A stretch of DNA of 64,000 nucleotides from Mycobacterium szulgai (GTDB taxonomy: Bacteria > Actinomycetota > Actinomycetes > Mycobacteriales > Mycobacteriaceae). This document shows positions 35,751 through 44,734 of the stretch, piece by piece. The notes under the pieces are model-generated. The model saw only the letters and a list, made by a program, of their open reading frames with translations, had not been told where the DNA came from and searched no databases. Numbering within the stretch: position 1 is the first letter of the stretch; each line of letters opens with the position of its first letter. The position numbers and the translations under genes were made by a program. The stretch is from positions 154,915 to 218,914 of the forward strand of contig NZ_LQPW01000165.1 of NCBI RefSeq assembly GCF_002116635.1. The letters are read 5' to 3'.

Positions 35751-38540
35751 CTAGATCCGTCCCTCGCGGCGCAGCAGGTCCTGGGCGCTGAGCCCGCCGC
35801 CGCCACCGCGGCGGCGGCCGCGGGTGTTGTCGGTGCCATTATCAGAGCCCCCGCCCTTGTCGTCCTGCCCGCGGGCGTTCAGCTTCTCGGTGGCCGCATC
35901 GGAGTCGTTGGCGTCTGCCCGCATGACCGGTATAGCGGCGGTCTTGTCCTTGTCGGCCGGGTCGCCCTTTGCCTCCCCGGGCACCGGCATGGCACGGGTC
36001 TGGCCCGCCGACGGCGGCGACGGCCGAGTTTGCAGGCGCGTGGTGGGCGGCTCGCTGGGCTCATTGGACCGCGTCGGTATCGCGGCGGTCTTGGCGCTGG
36101 ACGGCCCGTTGAGCGAGGGCACGCCCTCGGGCCGCTCGGCGGTACGCGTCTGACGCGGTGCCTCGAGAGCGGCTGGGTGAGTCGGGTCGTGTGGTGGCCG
36201 CGGGCTTGCCGCGACCAGCCCCGCGGTGACGGGAGGCCGCGTCGTGCTTGCCGGTCGCTTGCGCTCGTCGGGCAGCCGGATCTCGCCCAGCCCGATGCGG
36301 GTCTGTAGCCGTCGCATCCAGCGTGGTGCCCACCAGCAGTCATCGCCGAGCAGTTTCATCACCGAGGGCACCAGGAACATGCGGACCACGGTGGCGTCCA
36401 GCAGCAGAGCCGCCATCAACCCGAACGCCAGATACTTCATCATCACCAGGTCGGAGAACACGAACGAACCCGCGACCACGGCCAGCACCAGCGCGGCCGC
36501 GGTGATCAGCCGGCCGGTGGTTGCCGTCCCGATCCGGATCGCTTCCTGCGTCGACATGCCGTTCTCCCGAGCCTCGACCATTCGGGAGACCAGGAACACC
36601 TCATAGTCGGTGGCCAGGCCGTAGCCGACCGCCACCACCAGCGCGATGACCGGCGCGGTCAGTGGTGTCGCGGTGAAGTTCAGGATCCCGGAGCCATGCC
36701 CGTCGACGAATATCCACGTCAAGATGCCCATAGTGGATCCGAGGGTCAGCGCGCTCATCACCGCGGCCTTGATCGGCAGCACCACCGAACCGAAGGCCAG
36801 GAACATCAACAGCGTGGTCGCGGTGAGCAGGATGACCAGCATCGCCGGCATGTTGTCGAACAGGCTATGAATCGAATCCTGTTCCAGGGCCGGCGTCCCG
36901 CCGACGTATACCTCGATGCCCTTGGGCGGGGTGATGGCGCGTAGCTCGGCGAGTTTCTTGGACGCGTCGCCGGGATTGACCAGTCCGTTCTGCAGCACGC
37001 GCACCGACGGATCCTTCGATCCACCCGGCGCTTGGGAGCGCTCCTGCCACATATCGGCGGGGTTGTTGTCCGGCTCGATGAACCCGCTGATCGTCATGGC
37101 CTTGCTGCGGACGTCGGCGATCTGCTGGTCGGTGACGGGCTGATGGTTGGTCGACTGGATGACCAGCGTCAGCGGGTTGGTGCGATAGCCGGGGAAGAGC
37201 TGATCGAAGTGCTCCTGCGACTGGCGCACTGCATTGTTGGGTGGCAGATACTTCTCGCTCATGCCGCCCAGCGACAGGTTGAACAGCGGGATGACCAGCA
37301 GGATCATGCCGATGACGATCGGGATGGCGAAGACCAGTGGCCGCCGCATGACCCAGTTGACCAGCTTGCCCCAGAAACCGGCCTCGACCTCTTCGCGGGT
37401 CTTGGTCTTCTGCAGCCGGTCGGCGAGCCAGTTCAGGTAAGCCCTGGACACCTTCCAATTGCGCAGGAACGGTACCCGGAACGCAGTCCGCACACCGAGC
37501 GCGTCCACATGGCGGCCCAGCACGGCCAGACAGGCCGGCAGCAGGGTGATCGACAGTAGGGCGGCCAGCCCGACGGCCGCGATCAGCGCATAGGTCAGCG
37601 ATTTCACGAAGCCCTGCGGCAGCATCAGCAGGCTCGCGCCCGACGCGATGATCAGCACCGCCGAGAAGGCGACCGTCCGGCCGGCGGTCATGACCGTGCG
37701 TCTAACCGCGGTTTCGGTGTCGTAGCCCTCGGCGATCTCCTCCCGGAACCGGCTCACCACGAAAAGCCCGTAGTCCACCGCGATGCCGAGACCGATCAGC
37801 GAGACCACGGGCTGAGCGAAGAAGTGCACCGGCCCGAACATCGCGATCAACCGCAGGATGCCCAGGGCGCCCGCGATGCTCAAGCCACCCACCATGACCG
37901 GGAGGCAGGCCGCGACGGCGCCGCCGAACACCAGGAACAGCACAATGGCCACCAGCGGCAGCGCCAGCACCTCCATCCGTCGCTGGTCGGTGGCGATGGT
38001 GCCGGTCAAGGCCTCGGCCACCGGCTCGAGACCGGCGAGCTGGATGGTGCCGCCGTCCAGCTTCTGCAGCGATGGCGCGATGTCTTTGTAGTTGTTCAGG
38101 ATGGTGTCGTCGTCGTCACCCTTGAGCGGGATGGAGACGAACGTGTACTTCTTGTCGTCGGTGGCCATGCCCTTGATGACCGAGCTTGTCGAGTCCGGCG
38201 CGCGTAGGTAACCGGCCCAGCCCAGCACCTGGTTGGGGTGGTCCTGCACAAACTTGTTGAGCTCGTCGGTGATCTTCTTCGACCACGCCGGATCGTTGAC
38301 CGTCTTGCCGTCCGGGGCGTGGAAGATCGCGACGATATGGCCGGTCCGGTCGCGGCCGTAAACTTGGTCGCCCAGCACCGAGGCCTTCACCGATTGGCTG
38401 CCGTCGTCGTAAAAACCGCTTTGCGTGACGTGCTTACCCAGGCTCAACCCGAAAATGCCGCCGCCAAGGCACAGTGCCACCATGACCCCGATTACGATGA
38501 ACCGGTAGCGGTACACAGTTCGACCCCACCAGGCGAACAC
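35751..38540 (-). CDS. mmpL3: Trehalose monomycolate flippase/exporter MmpL3
   Basis: 929 residues from a GTG with AAGGAG upstream. The N-terminus FAWWGRTVY is diagnostic. The proton-relay residues have the same numbering as in M. tuberculosis: D256-Y257 (GIAVDYGLFVVSRF) and D645-Y646 (ATDYEVFLVSRM). There are 12 membrane segments, two periplasmic porter domains, and a cytosolic tail from about residue 735 that is rich in Pro, Thr and Arg and lower in complexity than the core. MmpL3 moves trehalose monomycolate across the inner membrane and is essential; it is the target of several inhibitors. It is followed by the repeat array, and upstream lies the NYN gene on the same strand, 58 bp away. 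Confidence 0.96.
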   Translation of the reverse strand: MFAWWGRTVYRYRFIVIGVMVALCLGGGIFGLSLGKHVTQSGFYDDGSQSVKASVLGDQVYGRDRTGHIVAIFHAPDGKTVNDPAWSKKITDELNKFVQDHPNQVLGWAGYLRAPDSTSSVIKGMATDDKKYTFVSIPLKGDDDDTILNNYKDIAPSLQKLDGGTIQLAGLEPVAEALTGTIATDQRRMEVLALPLVAIVLFLVFGGAVAACLPVMVGGLSIAGALGILRLIAMFGPVHFFAQPVVSLIGLGIAVDYGLFVVSRFREEIAEGYDTETAVRRTVMTAGRTVAFSAVLIIASGASLLMLPQGFVKSLTYALIAAVGLAALLSITLLPACLAVLGRHVDALGVRTAFRVPFLRNWKVSRAYLNWLADRLQKTKTREEVEAGFWGKLVNWVMRRPLVFAIPIVIGMILLVIPLFNLSLGGMSEKYLPPNNAVRQSQEHFDQLFPGYRTNPLTLVIQSTNHQPVTDQQIADVRSKAMTISGFIEPDNNPADMWQERSQAPGGSKDPSVRVLQNGLVNPGDASKKLAELRAITPPKGIEVYVGGTPALEQDSIHSLFDNMPAMLVILLTATTLLMFLAFGSVVLPIKAAVMSALTLGSTMGILTWIFVDGHGSGILNFTATPLTAPVIALVVAVGYGLATDYEVFLVSRMVEARENGMSTQEAIRIGTATTGRLITAAALVLAVVAGSFVFSDLVMMKYLAFGLMAALLLDATVVRMFLVPSVMKLLGDDCWWAPRWMRRLQTRIGLGEIRLPDERKRPASTTRPPVTAGLVAASPRPPHDPTHPAALEAPRQTRTAERPEGVPSLNGPSSAKTAAIPTRSNEPSEPPTTRLQTRPSPPSAGQTRAMPVPGEAKGDPADKDKTAAIPVMRADANDSDAATEKLNARGQDDKGGGSDNGTDNTRGRRRGGGGGLSAQDLLRREGRI

Positions 38541-38598
38541 GTAAGCTCCTTACTGGATCGTTAGCGACCCGCGCTTTTCGATTTTCGTCCGTCGGTTA

Positions 38599-39306
38599 TC
38601 AACCACGCGAGGTCAACAGCGAGGACAGCGGCCGGAACGGCTGCAGCCAAGCTCCCTGCTCAGGTAGCGAATCAAGGCCGATCCGCGGGAGCGGCTCCCG
38701 GAAAACACCTGCGATATCTTCCAGGTCGACGAACTCCAAGGTATCCGACGCTAGCGCCCAACTGGCGTGTTCACGAAATCCGAGCACTTGAACTGGCGTT
38801 CCGCCGCGGGCGATCTCCTCCAGCGGCTGACGGAACGCTTGACCGTCGGCCGACGCCACCACCAGCGCCGCAAGTCCCTCGTGATAGCGCTGGTCGATGT
38901 GCGCCAGCATGTCGCGGTCGACGTCGCTGTCGTCGTCGATCTTCGGTTTGGCGAAGACGGCGAAGCCGACGTTGCGCAGCGCGTCCACCCAGGGCCGGAC
39001 CACCTCGGCACTGCCGGGTGCGATGTTGGTGAAGACGGTGGCCTCGGGCTCGATCGAGACGCCGGGCCGGCTGGCCGAGACCTCGGCGGTGCGGGCCAGC
39101 ACCCAGCGGCCCAGGGCGTCAAAGCGGGGTCGCTCCAGCGCTGTCGGCCGACGGCCCAGGATCGATCCGAGGCCCATGTCCAGATTGGGGGCGTCCCATA
39201 CCAGCAGGACCCGACCGATTGGCGGCGCGAAGCCGGTCAGTACTGGCGGCAGCGACCGCCCGGCCAGCGGTTCGGACGGTGTGGCCACTTCTTCGGTCAG
39301 GCTCAT
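38599..39306 (-). CDS. NYN domain protein, putative RNase (Rv0207c-like)
   Basis: 235 residues. RVLLVWDAPNLDMGLGSILG is the NYN/PIN-like N-terminal motif with a conserved Asp-Asn pair; later acidic residues in KPKIDDDSDVDRDMLAHID and the VVASADGQAFRQPLEEIARGG segment complete a PIN-like fold of the LabA/NYN group. Such proteins are usually metal-dependent RNases; no activity is proven here. The ATG overlaps the trmB stop (4 nt), so it is on the same transcript, and mmpL3 follows 58 bp downstream. Confidence 0.84.
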   Translation of the reverse strand: MSLTEEVATPSEPLAGRSLPPVLTGFAPPIGRVLLVWDAPNLDMGLGSILGRRPTALERPRFDALGRWVLARTAEVSASRPGVSIEPEATVFTNIAPGSAEVVRPWVDALRNVGFAVFAKPKIDDDSDVDRDMLAHIDQRYHEGLAALVVASADGQAFRQPLEEIARGGTPVQVLGFREHASWALASDTLEFVDLEDIAGVFREPLPRIGLDSLPEQGAWLQPFRPLSSLLTSRG

Positions 39307-40082
39307 TCAGTCAGCCGTTTCCATAACAGTTCATTGACGGTGCTGCCCGCCTCCTGGGCTTTGGACTCGTACTTGGTGATCGGGCGGGCCACCGAGATGG
39401 GCAGTGGCGGCGCGCCGGCCTCGATGCGAACCAGGCTCGGTTCGGCATCGCCGACCTCGGCGATGTGCTCGGCATAACCGGCATGGTCGGTAGCGGCGTG
39501 CAGGACACCTCCGGGGATCAGCCCGTGTGCGATCAACGCAATCGTGCCGGGCTGCAGCAGCCGGCGCTTGTGGTGGCGCGCCTTGGGCCACGGATCGGGG
39601 AAGAAGACGCGCACGCCGCTCAACGAACCGGGGGCGATCAGATTCTGCAGCACGTCGACCCCGTTGCCGCGGATCAACCGGATGTTGTCCACATTCTCAC
39701 TGTCGATCGCGCTCAGCAGCTGCGCCAGCCCGCGCCGGTAGATTTCCACCGCGATCACGTCTATATCCGGTTCGGCCTTGGCCATCGCGAGTGTCGACGT
39801 GCCGCTGCCGCAGCCGATCTCCAGCACCAGCGGCGCGTCCCGGCCGAACCAGGCCCGGGTGTCCAGGGGGGCATCCCGCGATGACGCCTCCATGCCGAGC
39901 TCCGGCCAGCGTCGCTCCCAGGTCTGGCGCTGGGCATTCGAGAGCGCGGAACGTCGCGACCGAAAGCTGGTGGCGGGCAGATAGCCCCATGCGCTGTCCT
40001 GACCGCCGTCTTCGGATTCCACCCGTGCGTCGGGACGTACCCCCACCCCGGGTTGCGCATGCATTCGTCCATGGTGGCTCAT
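39303..40082 (-). CDS. trmB: tRNA (guanine-N7-)-methyltransferase
   Basis: 259 residues from the ATG at 40082 (MSHHGRMHAQPGVG), matching the M. tuberculosis Rv0208c N-terminus. The SAM-binding motif is LVLEIGCGSGTSTLAMAKAEP; the TrmB signature is FFPDPWPKARHHKRRLLQP; TDHAGYAEH and RPITKYESKAQ are catalytic and substrate-binding segments. It makes m7G46 in tRNA. The frame runs on to 40598, but that part overlaps the Rv0209-like gene on the other strand and is unrelated to TrmB. It heads the trmB-NYN-mmpL3 run. Confidence 0.94.
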   Translation of the reverse strand: MSHHGRMHAQPGVGVRPDARVESEDGGQDSAWGYLPATSFRSRRSALSNAQRQTWERRWPELGMEASSRDAPLDTRAWFGRDAPLVLEIGCGSGTSTLAMAKAEPDIDVIAVEIYRRGLAQLLSAIDSENVDNIRLIRGNGVDVLQNLIAPGSLSGVRVFFPDPWPKARHHKRRLLQPGTIALIAHGLIPGGVLHAATDHAGYAEHIAEVGDAEPSLVRIEAGAPPLPISVARPITKYESKAQEAGSTVNELLWKRLTE

Positions 40083-40170
40083 GAACCGCTGGTGTAGCCG
40101 CCCGTGGTCCAGATTGATACCCAACAGTTGCCTTCGGCTGGTAGCGGTGGCTCGCGTCCGGGCGGCGCAG

Positions 40171-41193
40171 ATGTCACCATTCGGTGGGGGCACGACTTGC
40201 ACGGAACGGGGGCAGCACATTTTCGTCGAGGAGCTGGCACGATTCGCTGCCGCTACCGATGACCTGCGGGTAAAGGCCATTTCCGAGCGAGCCGCGGCGC
40301 CCTTGCGGGTGTCTGTGCAGGGCCGCGACGGGGTGGGTCGGGCCACCGTGGCGCGCGCGGTGGACGCCGCACCGGACATCGAGGTGCGCTCGGCGAACCG
40401 GGCGGAGGTGGTGCTGTATGTCACCGCGGAGGTGGTCAAACCCGAGGACCGCGATGCCCTGCGCGATATCGGGGCGCCCGTGGTGGTGGTGCTGAACAAG
40501 GCCGACCTGTGTGGGTTCGCGGCGGGCGGGCCGATCGCGGCGGCGGGGGCCCGCTGTGCGCGGCTCTCCGACCTGGTCGCCAGACCGGTGCTGCCCATGA
40601 TCGGGTTGCTGGCCGTGGCCGTGCTCGACGAGGCTGCCTGGGCGGTGCTGGCCGGCCTGGCCGTCCACCCGGCCGGCGCTGCCTGCCTTGACGGCGGCTA
40701 CGACAGCTTTTTGATGGCCCGGCTTCCGGTGCCGGCCCAGGCGCGGCTGCGCCTGCTGGAGACCCTCGACCTGTTCGGCATCGCGCTCGGTGTGGCGGCG
40801 GTGCGCCGCGGCGTTTCGCGCGCCCAGGTCGCGGCGCTGCTGTGGCGGGCCAGCGGTGTCGACGCCGTCGTTGCCGCAGTGCTTGCCGCCGGCGCTGAGG
40901 CGCGGTACCGCCGCGTGCTGCGTGCGGTCGCCGAGCTGGAAGCCCTGGCCGTTTCGCTCCCCGGGATCGACGCCTTTTCGTCCTGCGACAACACCGTCGT
41001 CGCCAGGATGGCTGATGCCGCTGACGTGCTGGCGTCCAGCGGGCTGGAACTGGGACCGGCCGCGCCGCTGCAGCGGGCGGTGCGCTGGCAGCGTTACGCT
41101 CGCGGGCCGGTGAGCGACCTGCACCGGGCCTGTGGGACCGATATCGCGCGCGGATCGCTGCGGCTATGGCCGGCGGCGGGGGAGACATTGTGA
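40171..41193 (+). CDS. Dynamin-like protein with degenerate G domain (Rv0209-like)
   Basis: 340 residues from the ATG at 40171; the frame is open from 40081, and GTG or TTG starts between (for example 40147) are possible, so the start is uncertain. The N-terminal segment LRVSVQGRDGVGRATVARAV occupies the P-loop position but lacks the usual GK[S/T]. VVVVLNKADL supplies a normal NKxD guanine-recognition motif. The C-terminal part is helical and Ala-rich. M. tuberculosis Rv0209 (361 residues) is the positional match and has no assigned function. The next gene starts in its stop codon, so the two are likely partners. Confidence 0.75.
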   Translation: MSPFGGGTTCTERGQHIFVEELARFAAATDDLRVKAISERAAAPLRVSVQGRDGVGRATVARAVDAAPDIEVRSANRAEVVLYVTAEVVKPEDRDALRDIGAPVVVVLNKADLCGFAAGGPIAAAGARCARLSDLVARPVLPMIGLLAVAVLDEAAWAVLAGLAVHPAGAACLDGGYDSFLMARLPVPAQARLRLLETLDLFGIALGVAAVRRGVSRAQVAALLWRASGVDAVVAAVLAAGAEARYRRVLRAVAELEALAVSLPGIDAFSSCDNTVVARMADAADVLASSGLELGPAAPLQRAVRWQRYARGPVSDLHRACGTDIARGSLRLWPAAGETL

Positions 41194-42701
41194 TCGGCGC
41201 GGCCCGCGATGATCCGGCCGCCCAGGTGGACGCGTTGGTGGCCGCGATCGGCCCACGACTGGATGCGCCGGCCATCAACCGCCGTGAGGTGGTGCTGGTA
41301 GCCGGTCCGTGGCTGGCCGGCGTCAGCAGTGTGGCCGCCGCGCTGCGCGAGCGGCTGCCCGATCAGGTCTTCATAGAGGCGCCGGAGCTGGGCACCGGTG
41401 ATGCGCCGATGGCGGTGGTGTTCGTGGTGTCCGCGGCGGCCGCCCTGACCGAATCCGACTGCGCGCTACTGGATGCCGCCGCCGAGCACACCGACGTGGT
41501 GGTGGCGGTGGTGGCCAAGATCGACGTGCACCTCAACTGGCGCGAGGCGGTGACCGCCAACCGCGACCGGCTGGCCGCATACGCGCCCCGCTACATACAG
41601 GTGCCCTGGGTGGGTGTGGCGGCCGCACCTGAGGTGGGCGAGCCGGTCGTCGACGAGCTGGGCGGGATTGTCCGGAGACAGCTTGCCAACTCCGACATTG
41701 CCCGGCGAAACAGGTTGCGCGCGTGGGAATCCCGGCTGCAGAAGGTCGCTCAGCGATTCGACCGCGACGCCGCGGGCGCCGGACGCGGGGCCCGGGTGGA
41801 GGCCTTGCGCGCAGAACGCAGCGCGGCCCTGCGGGAACGCCGCCAGTCGAAGTCGGAGCTCAGCATCACCTTGCGCGGCCAGATCCAGCAGGCGCGCGTC
41901 GGGCTGTCCTACCTTGTACGCAACCGTTGTTCGTCGGTTCGTACCGACTTGCAGGAGGACATCGCCGGGCTGCCCCGGCGCGACATGGCCGGGTTCGAGG
42001 CCCACACCCGCGCCCGGGTACAGGAAGTGGTCGCCGAGGTGGCCGAGGCAACCGCCGCGCAGCTGGACGACGTAGCGCAGGTGATGGGTGTGCCGGTGGA
42101 GCCGCCGCTGCTGGACAACCTGCCGACGGTCCCGATCAGCGCCCCGCCGCTGAAATCGCGGCGGCTGGAGACACGGCTGACGATGCTGCTGGGCGCTGGG
42201 TTCGGACTGGGTGTCGCGCTGACACTGAGCCGGCTCGCGGCGGGCCTGGTGCCCCGCTGGGCGCCCGGGCTGACGGTGGCGGTGGTCGTGGCGTGCGTGG
42301 CGGTCGGACTCGGCGCGGCGGTGTGGGTGGTGAGCACTCGTGCACTACTGCATGACCGTGCTTTGCTGGACCGCTGGACTGGCGATGTGGCGGGGTCGTT
42401 GCGCTCGGTACTCGAGGCGCTGGTGGCCGGTCAGGTGCTGGCCACCGAGTCGCTGCTGAGCACCGCACTCAGTGCCCGCGACGAAGCCGAGAACGCCCGG
42501 GTGGCCGATCAGGTCAGCGTCATCGACAGCGAATTGCGCGAGCATGCGATTGCGGCGGCCCGGGCCGCGGCGCTGCGGGACCGGGAAATGCCGACCATCC
42601 GGGCCGCGCTGGACGCGGTACGTGCAGAACTGGGGCAACCGGGTATACACAGCCTCGACGGCAAAACCAACGGATCGGGTTTCGAGGGGCGCGAATGGTA
42701 G
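41190..42701 (+). CDS. Dynamin-like membrane protein with degenerate G domain (Rv0210-like)
   Basis: 503 residues from the GTG at 41190 (GTGA overlap), with GGGGGAG at 41178-41184; an ATG at 41166 would add eight residues. The N-terminal VVLVAGPWLAGVSSVAAAL is P-loop-like but without Lys, and VVAVVAKIDVHLNW lies where NKxD should be. A long charged helical middle (RLRAWESRLQKVAQRF..., ALRERRQSKSELS) precedes a hydrophobic hairpin (MLLGAGFGLGVALTL ... LTVAVVVACVAVGLGAAVWVV, about residues 330-385) and a coiled-coil-like end. This is the layout of IniC/dynamin-like mycobacterial proteins, but GTPase activity is doubtful. Confidence 0.75.
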   Translation: MIGAARDDPAAQVDALVAAIGPRLDAPAINRREVVLVAGPWLAGVSSVAAALRERLPDQVFIEAPELGTGDAPMAVVFVVSAAAALTESDCALLDAAAEHTDVVVAVVAKIDVHLNWREAVTANRDRLAAYAPRYIQVPWVGVAAAPEVGEPVVDELGGIVRRQLANSDIARRNRLRAWESRLQKVAQRFDRDAAGAGRGARVEALRAERSAALRERRQSKSELSITLRGQIQQARVGLSYLVRNRCSSVRTDLQEDIAGLPRRDMAGFEAHTRARVQEVVAEVAEATAAQLDDVAQVMGVPVEPPLLDNLPTVPISAPPLKSRRLETRLTMLLGAGFGLGVALTLSRLAAGLVPRWAPGLTVAVVVACVAVGLGAAVWVVSTRALLHDRALLDRWTGDVAGSLRSVLEALVAGQVLATESLLSTALSARDEAENARVADQVSVIDSELREHAIAAARAAALRDREMPTIRAALDAVRAELGQPGIHSLDGKTNGSGFEGREW

Positions 42702-42803
42702 CAGTTTCTGACTTTTCCGCATCTTCTGAATCGGTCCTGTGAGCAGGCTTATACCCCTGCAGGCCTTACACGACAAGTGATGCGCGATAACCTGTATATA
42801 AGC

Positions 42804-42831
42804 GCTAGCCGTGATGATAAGCAGTGCTAGC
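42804..42831. promoter_or_regulatory. Twin GCTAGC palindromes upstream of pckA
   Basis: GCTAGC occurs at 42804-42809 and 42826-42831, 22 bp apart (about two helical turns), just after an AT-rich TGTATATAAG at 42793-42802 that could be a -10 element. The pair lies 67-94 bp before the pckA start, so a dimeric regulator could bind here to control the enzyme. The gap 42702-42897 otherwise holds no gene. Confidence 0.35.
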
Positions 42832-42897
42832 AAATGCACGAACGACTACACGCAATCAGACAAGCCGATAACTAGCAGCAGAATTCAGGAGAGTTCG

Positions 42898-44727
42898 ATG
42901 ACCTCAGCGACCATCCCCGGTTTGGATACCGCGCCGACGAAGCACCAGGGGCTGTTGGCATGGGTGGAGGAGGTTGCCGAGCTCACCCAGCCCGACCGGG
43001 TGGTGTTTGCCGACGGTTCCGAGGAAGAGTTCCAGCGCCTGGCCGACCACCTGGTCGCGGCGGGCACGTTCACCAAGCTGAACCCGGAGAAGCACAAGAA
43101 CTCCTACCTGGCCTTGTCCGACCCCTCCGACGTCGCGCGGGTGGAATCCCGGACGTTCATCTGCTCGGAGCGCGAGATCGACGCCGGCCCGACCAACAAC
43201 TGGAAAGACCCCAGTGAGATGCGGGCCATCCTGACCGACCTGTACCGCGGTTGTATGCGTGGCCGCACCATGTACGTGGTGCCGTTCTGCATGGGCCCGC
43301 TCGGCGCCGACGAACCCAAGCTCGGCGTGGAGATCACCGACTCCGAATACGTCGTTGTCTCGATGCGCACCATGACCCGAATGGGAAAGGCCGCGCTGGA
43401 GAAGATCGGCGACGACGGCTTCTTCGTCAAGGCGCTGCACTCCGTCGGCGCGCCGCTGGAAGAGGGCCAGAAAGACGTGCCGTGGCCCTGCAACGAGACC
43501 AAGTACATCACCCACTTCCCGGAAACCCGCGAGATCATGAGCTACGGCTCCGGCTACGGCGGCAACGCGCTGCTGGGCAAGAAGTGCTATTCGCTGCGGA
43601 TCGCCTCGGCGATGGCCCACGACGAGGGCTGGCTCGCCGAGCACATGCTGATCCTCAAGCTGATCTCCCCGGAGAACAAGGCGTACTACTTCGCCGCTGC
43701 CTTCCCGTCCGCGTGCGGCAAGACCAACCTCGCGATGCTGCAGCCGACAATCCCGGGCTGGCGCGCGGAAACCCTGGGCGACGACATCGCCTGGATGCGG
43801 TTCGGTAAGGACGGCCGGCTGTATGCGGTCAACCCTGAGTTCGGTTTCTTCGGGGTGGCACCGGGCACCAACTGGAAGTCCAACCCGAACGCCATGCGCA
43901 CCATCGAGGCGGGCAACACGGTGTTTACCAACGTGGCCCTCACCGACGACCACGACGTGTGGTGGGAGGGCCTGGAGGGCGAGCCCGACCACCTGATCGA
44001 CTGGAAGGGCAACGACTGGATCCTGCGGGAGACGGATACCAAAGCGGCGCACCCGAATTCGCGGTACTGCACGCCGATGTCGCAATGCCCGATCCTGGCT
44101 CCGGAGTGGGATGACCCGCAGGGCGTGCCGATTTCGGGCATCCTGTTCGGCGGCCGCCGCAAGACCACCGTCCCGCTGGTGACCGAGGCGCGCGACTGGC
44201 AACACGGCGTGTTCATCGGGGCCACCCTGGGCAGCGAGCAGACCGCCGCGGCCGAGGGCAAGGTCGGCAACGTGCGCCGCGACCCGATGGCCATGCTGCC
44301 GTTCCTGGGCTACAACGTCGGCGACTACTTCCAGCACTGGATCAACCTGGGCAAGAACGCCGACGAGTCCAAGTTGCCGAAGGTGTTCTTCGTCAACTGG
44401 TTCCGCCGCGGCGACGACGGCCGCTTCCTGTGGCCGGGCTTCGGCGAGAACAGCCGGGTGCTGAAGTGGATCGTCGACCGCATCGAGCACACCGCCGGCG
44501 GCCGCACCACCCCGATCGGCACGGTGCCCGCCGTCGAGGATCTGGACCTGCAGGGTCTGGACGCCGACCCCGCCGATGTGGCCGAGGCGCTGACGGTTCG
44601 TGTCGACGAGTGGCGCGACGAGATTCCGCTGATCGAGGAGTGGCTGCAGTTCGTCGGCGAGAAGCTGCCCACCGGCATCAAGGACGAGTTCGACGCGCTC
44701 AAGCACCGCCTGGACGAGGCTGAGTAG
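42898..44727 (+). CDS. pckA: Phosphoenolpyruvate carboxykinase (GTP)
   Basis: 609 residues from the ATG at 42898, with AGGAGAG upstream; an earlier in-frame ATG at 42811 lies in the control region. Near-identity to M. tuberculosis PckA is visible throughout: TYxxPFCMGPLG-type substrate loop, AAAFPSACGKTNLAMLQP (P-loop and kinase-1a), WEGLEGEPDHLIDWKG and FGGRRKTTVPLV. It converts oxaloacetate and GTP to phosphoenolpyruvate, CO2 and GDP, the key gluconeogenic step when growing on fatty acids, and is needed for virulence in M. tuberculosis. The C-terminus ends EAE and is slightly longer than the 606-residue reference. Confidence 0.97.
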   Translation: MTSATIPGLDTAPTKHQGLLAWVEEVAELTQPDRVVFADGSEEEFQRLADHLVAAGTFTKLNPEKHKNSYLALSDPSDVARVESRTFICSEREIDAGPTNNWKDPSEMRAILTDLYRGCMRGRTMYVVPFCMGPLGADEPKLGVEITDSEYVVVSMRTMTRMGKAALEKIGDDGFFVKALHSVGAPLEEGQKDVPWPCNETKYITHFPETREIMSYGSGYGGNALLGKKCYSLRIASAMAHDEGWLAEHMLILKLISPENKAYYFAAAFPSACGKTNLAMLQPTIPGWRAETLGDDIAWMRFGKDGRLYAVNPEFGFFGVAPGTNWKSNPNAMRTIEAGNTVFTNVALTDDHDVWWEGLEGEPDHLIDWKGNDWILRETDTKAAHPNSRYCTPMSQCPILAPEWDDPQGVPISGILFGGRRKTTVPLVTEARDWQHGVFIGATLGSEQTAAAEGKVGNVRRDPMAMLPFLGYNVGDYFQHWINLGKNADESKLPKVFFVNWFRRGDDGRFLWPGFGENSRVLKWIVDRIEHTAGGRTTPIGTVPAVEDLDLQGLDADPADVAEALTVRVDEWRDEIPLIEEWLQFVGEKLPTGIKDEFDALKHRLDEAE

Positions 44728-44734
44728 CTTTCAT

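Noticed and set aside
40083..40598. N-terminal extension of trmB to 431 codons
   Set aside because: The family start MSHHGRMHAQ is at 40082, and the extension is antisense to the Rv0209-like gene.
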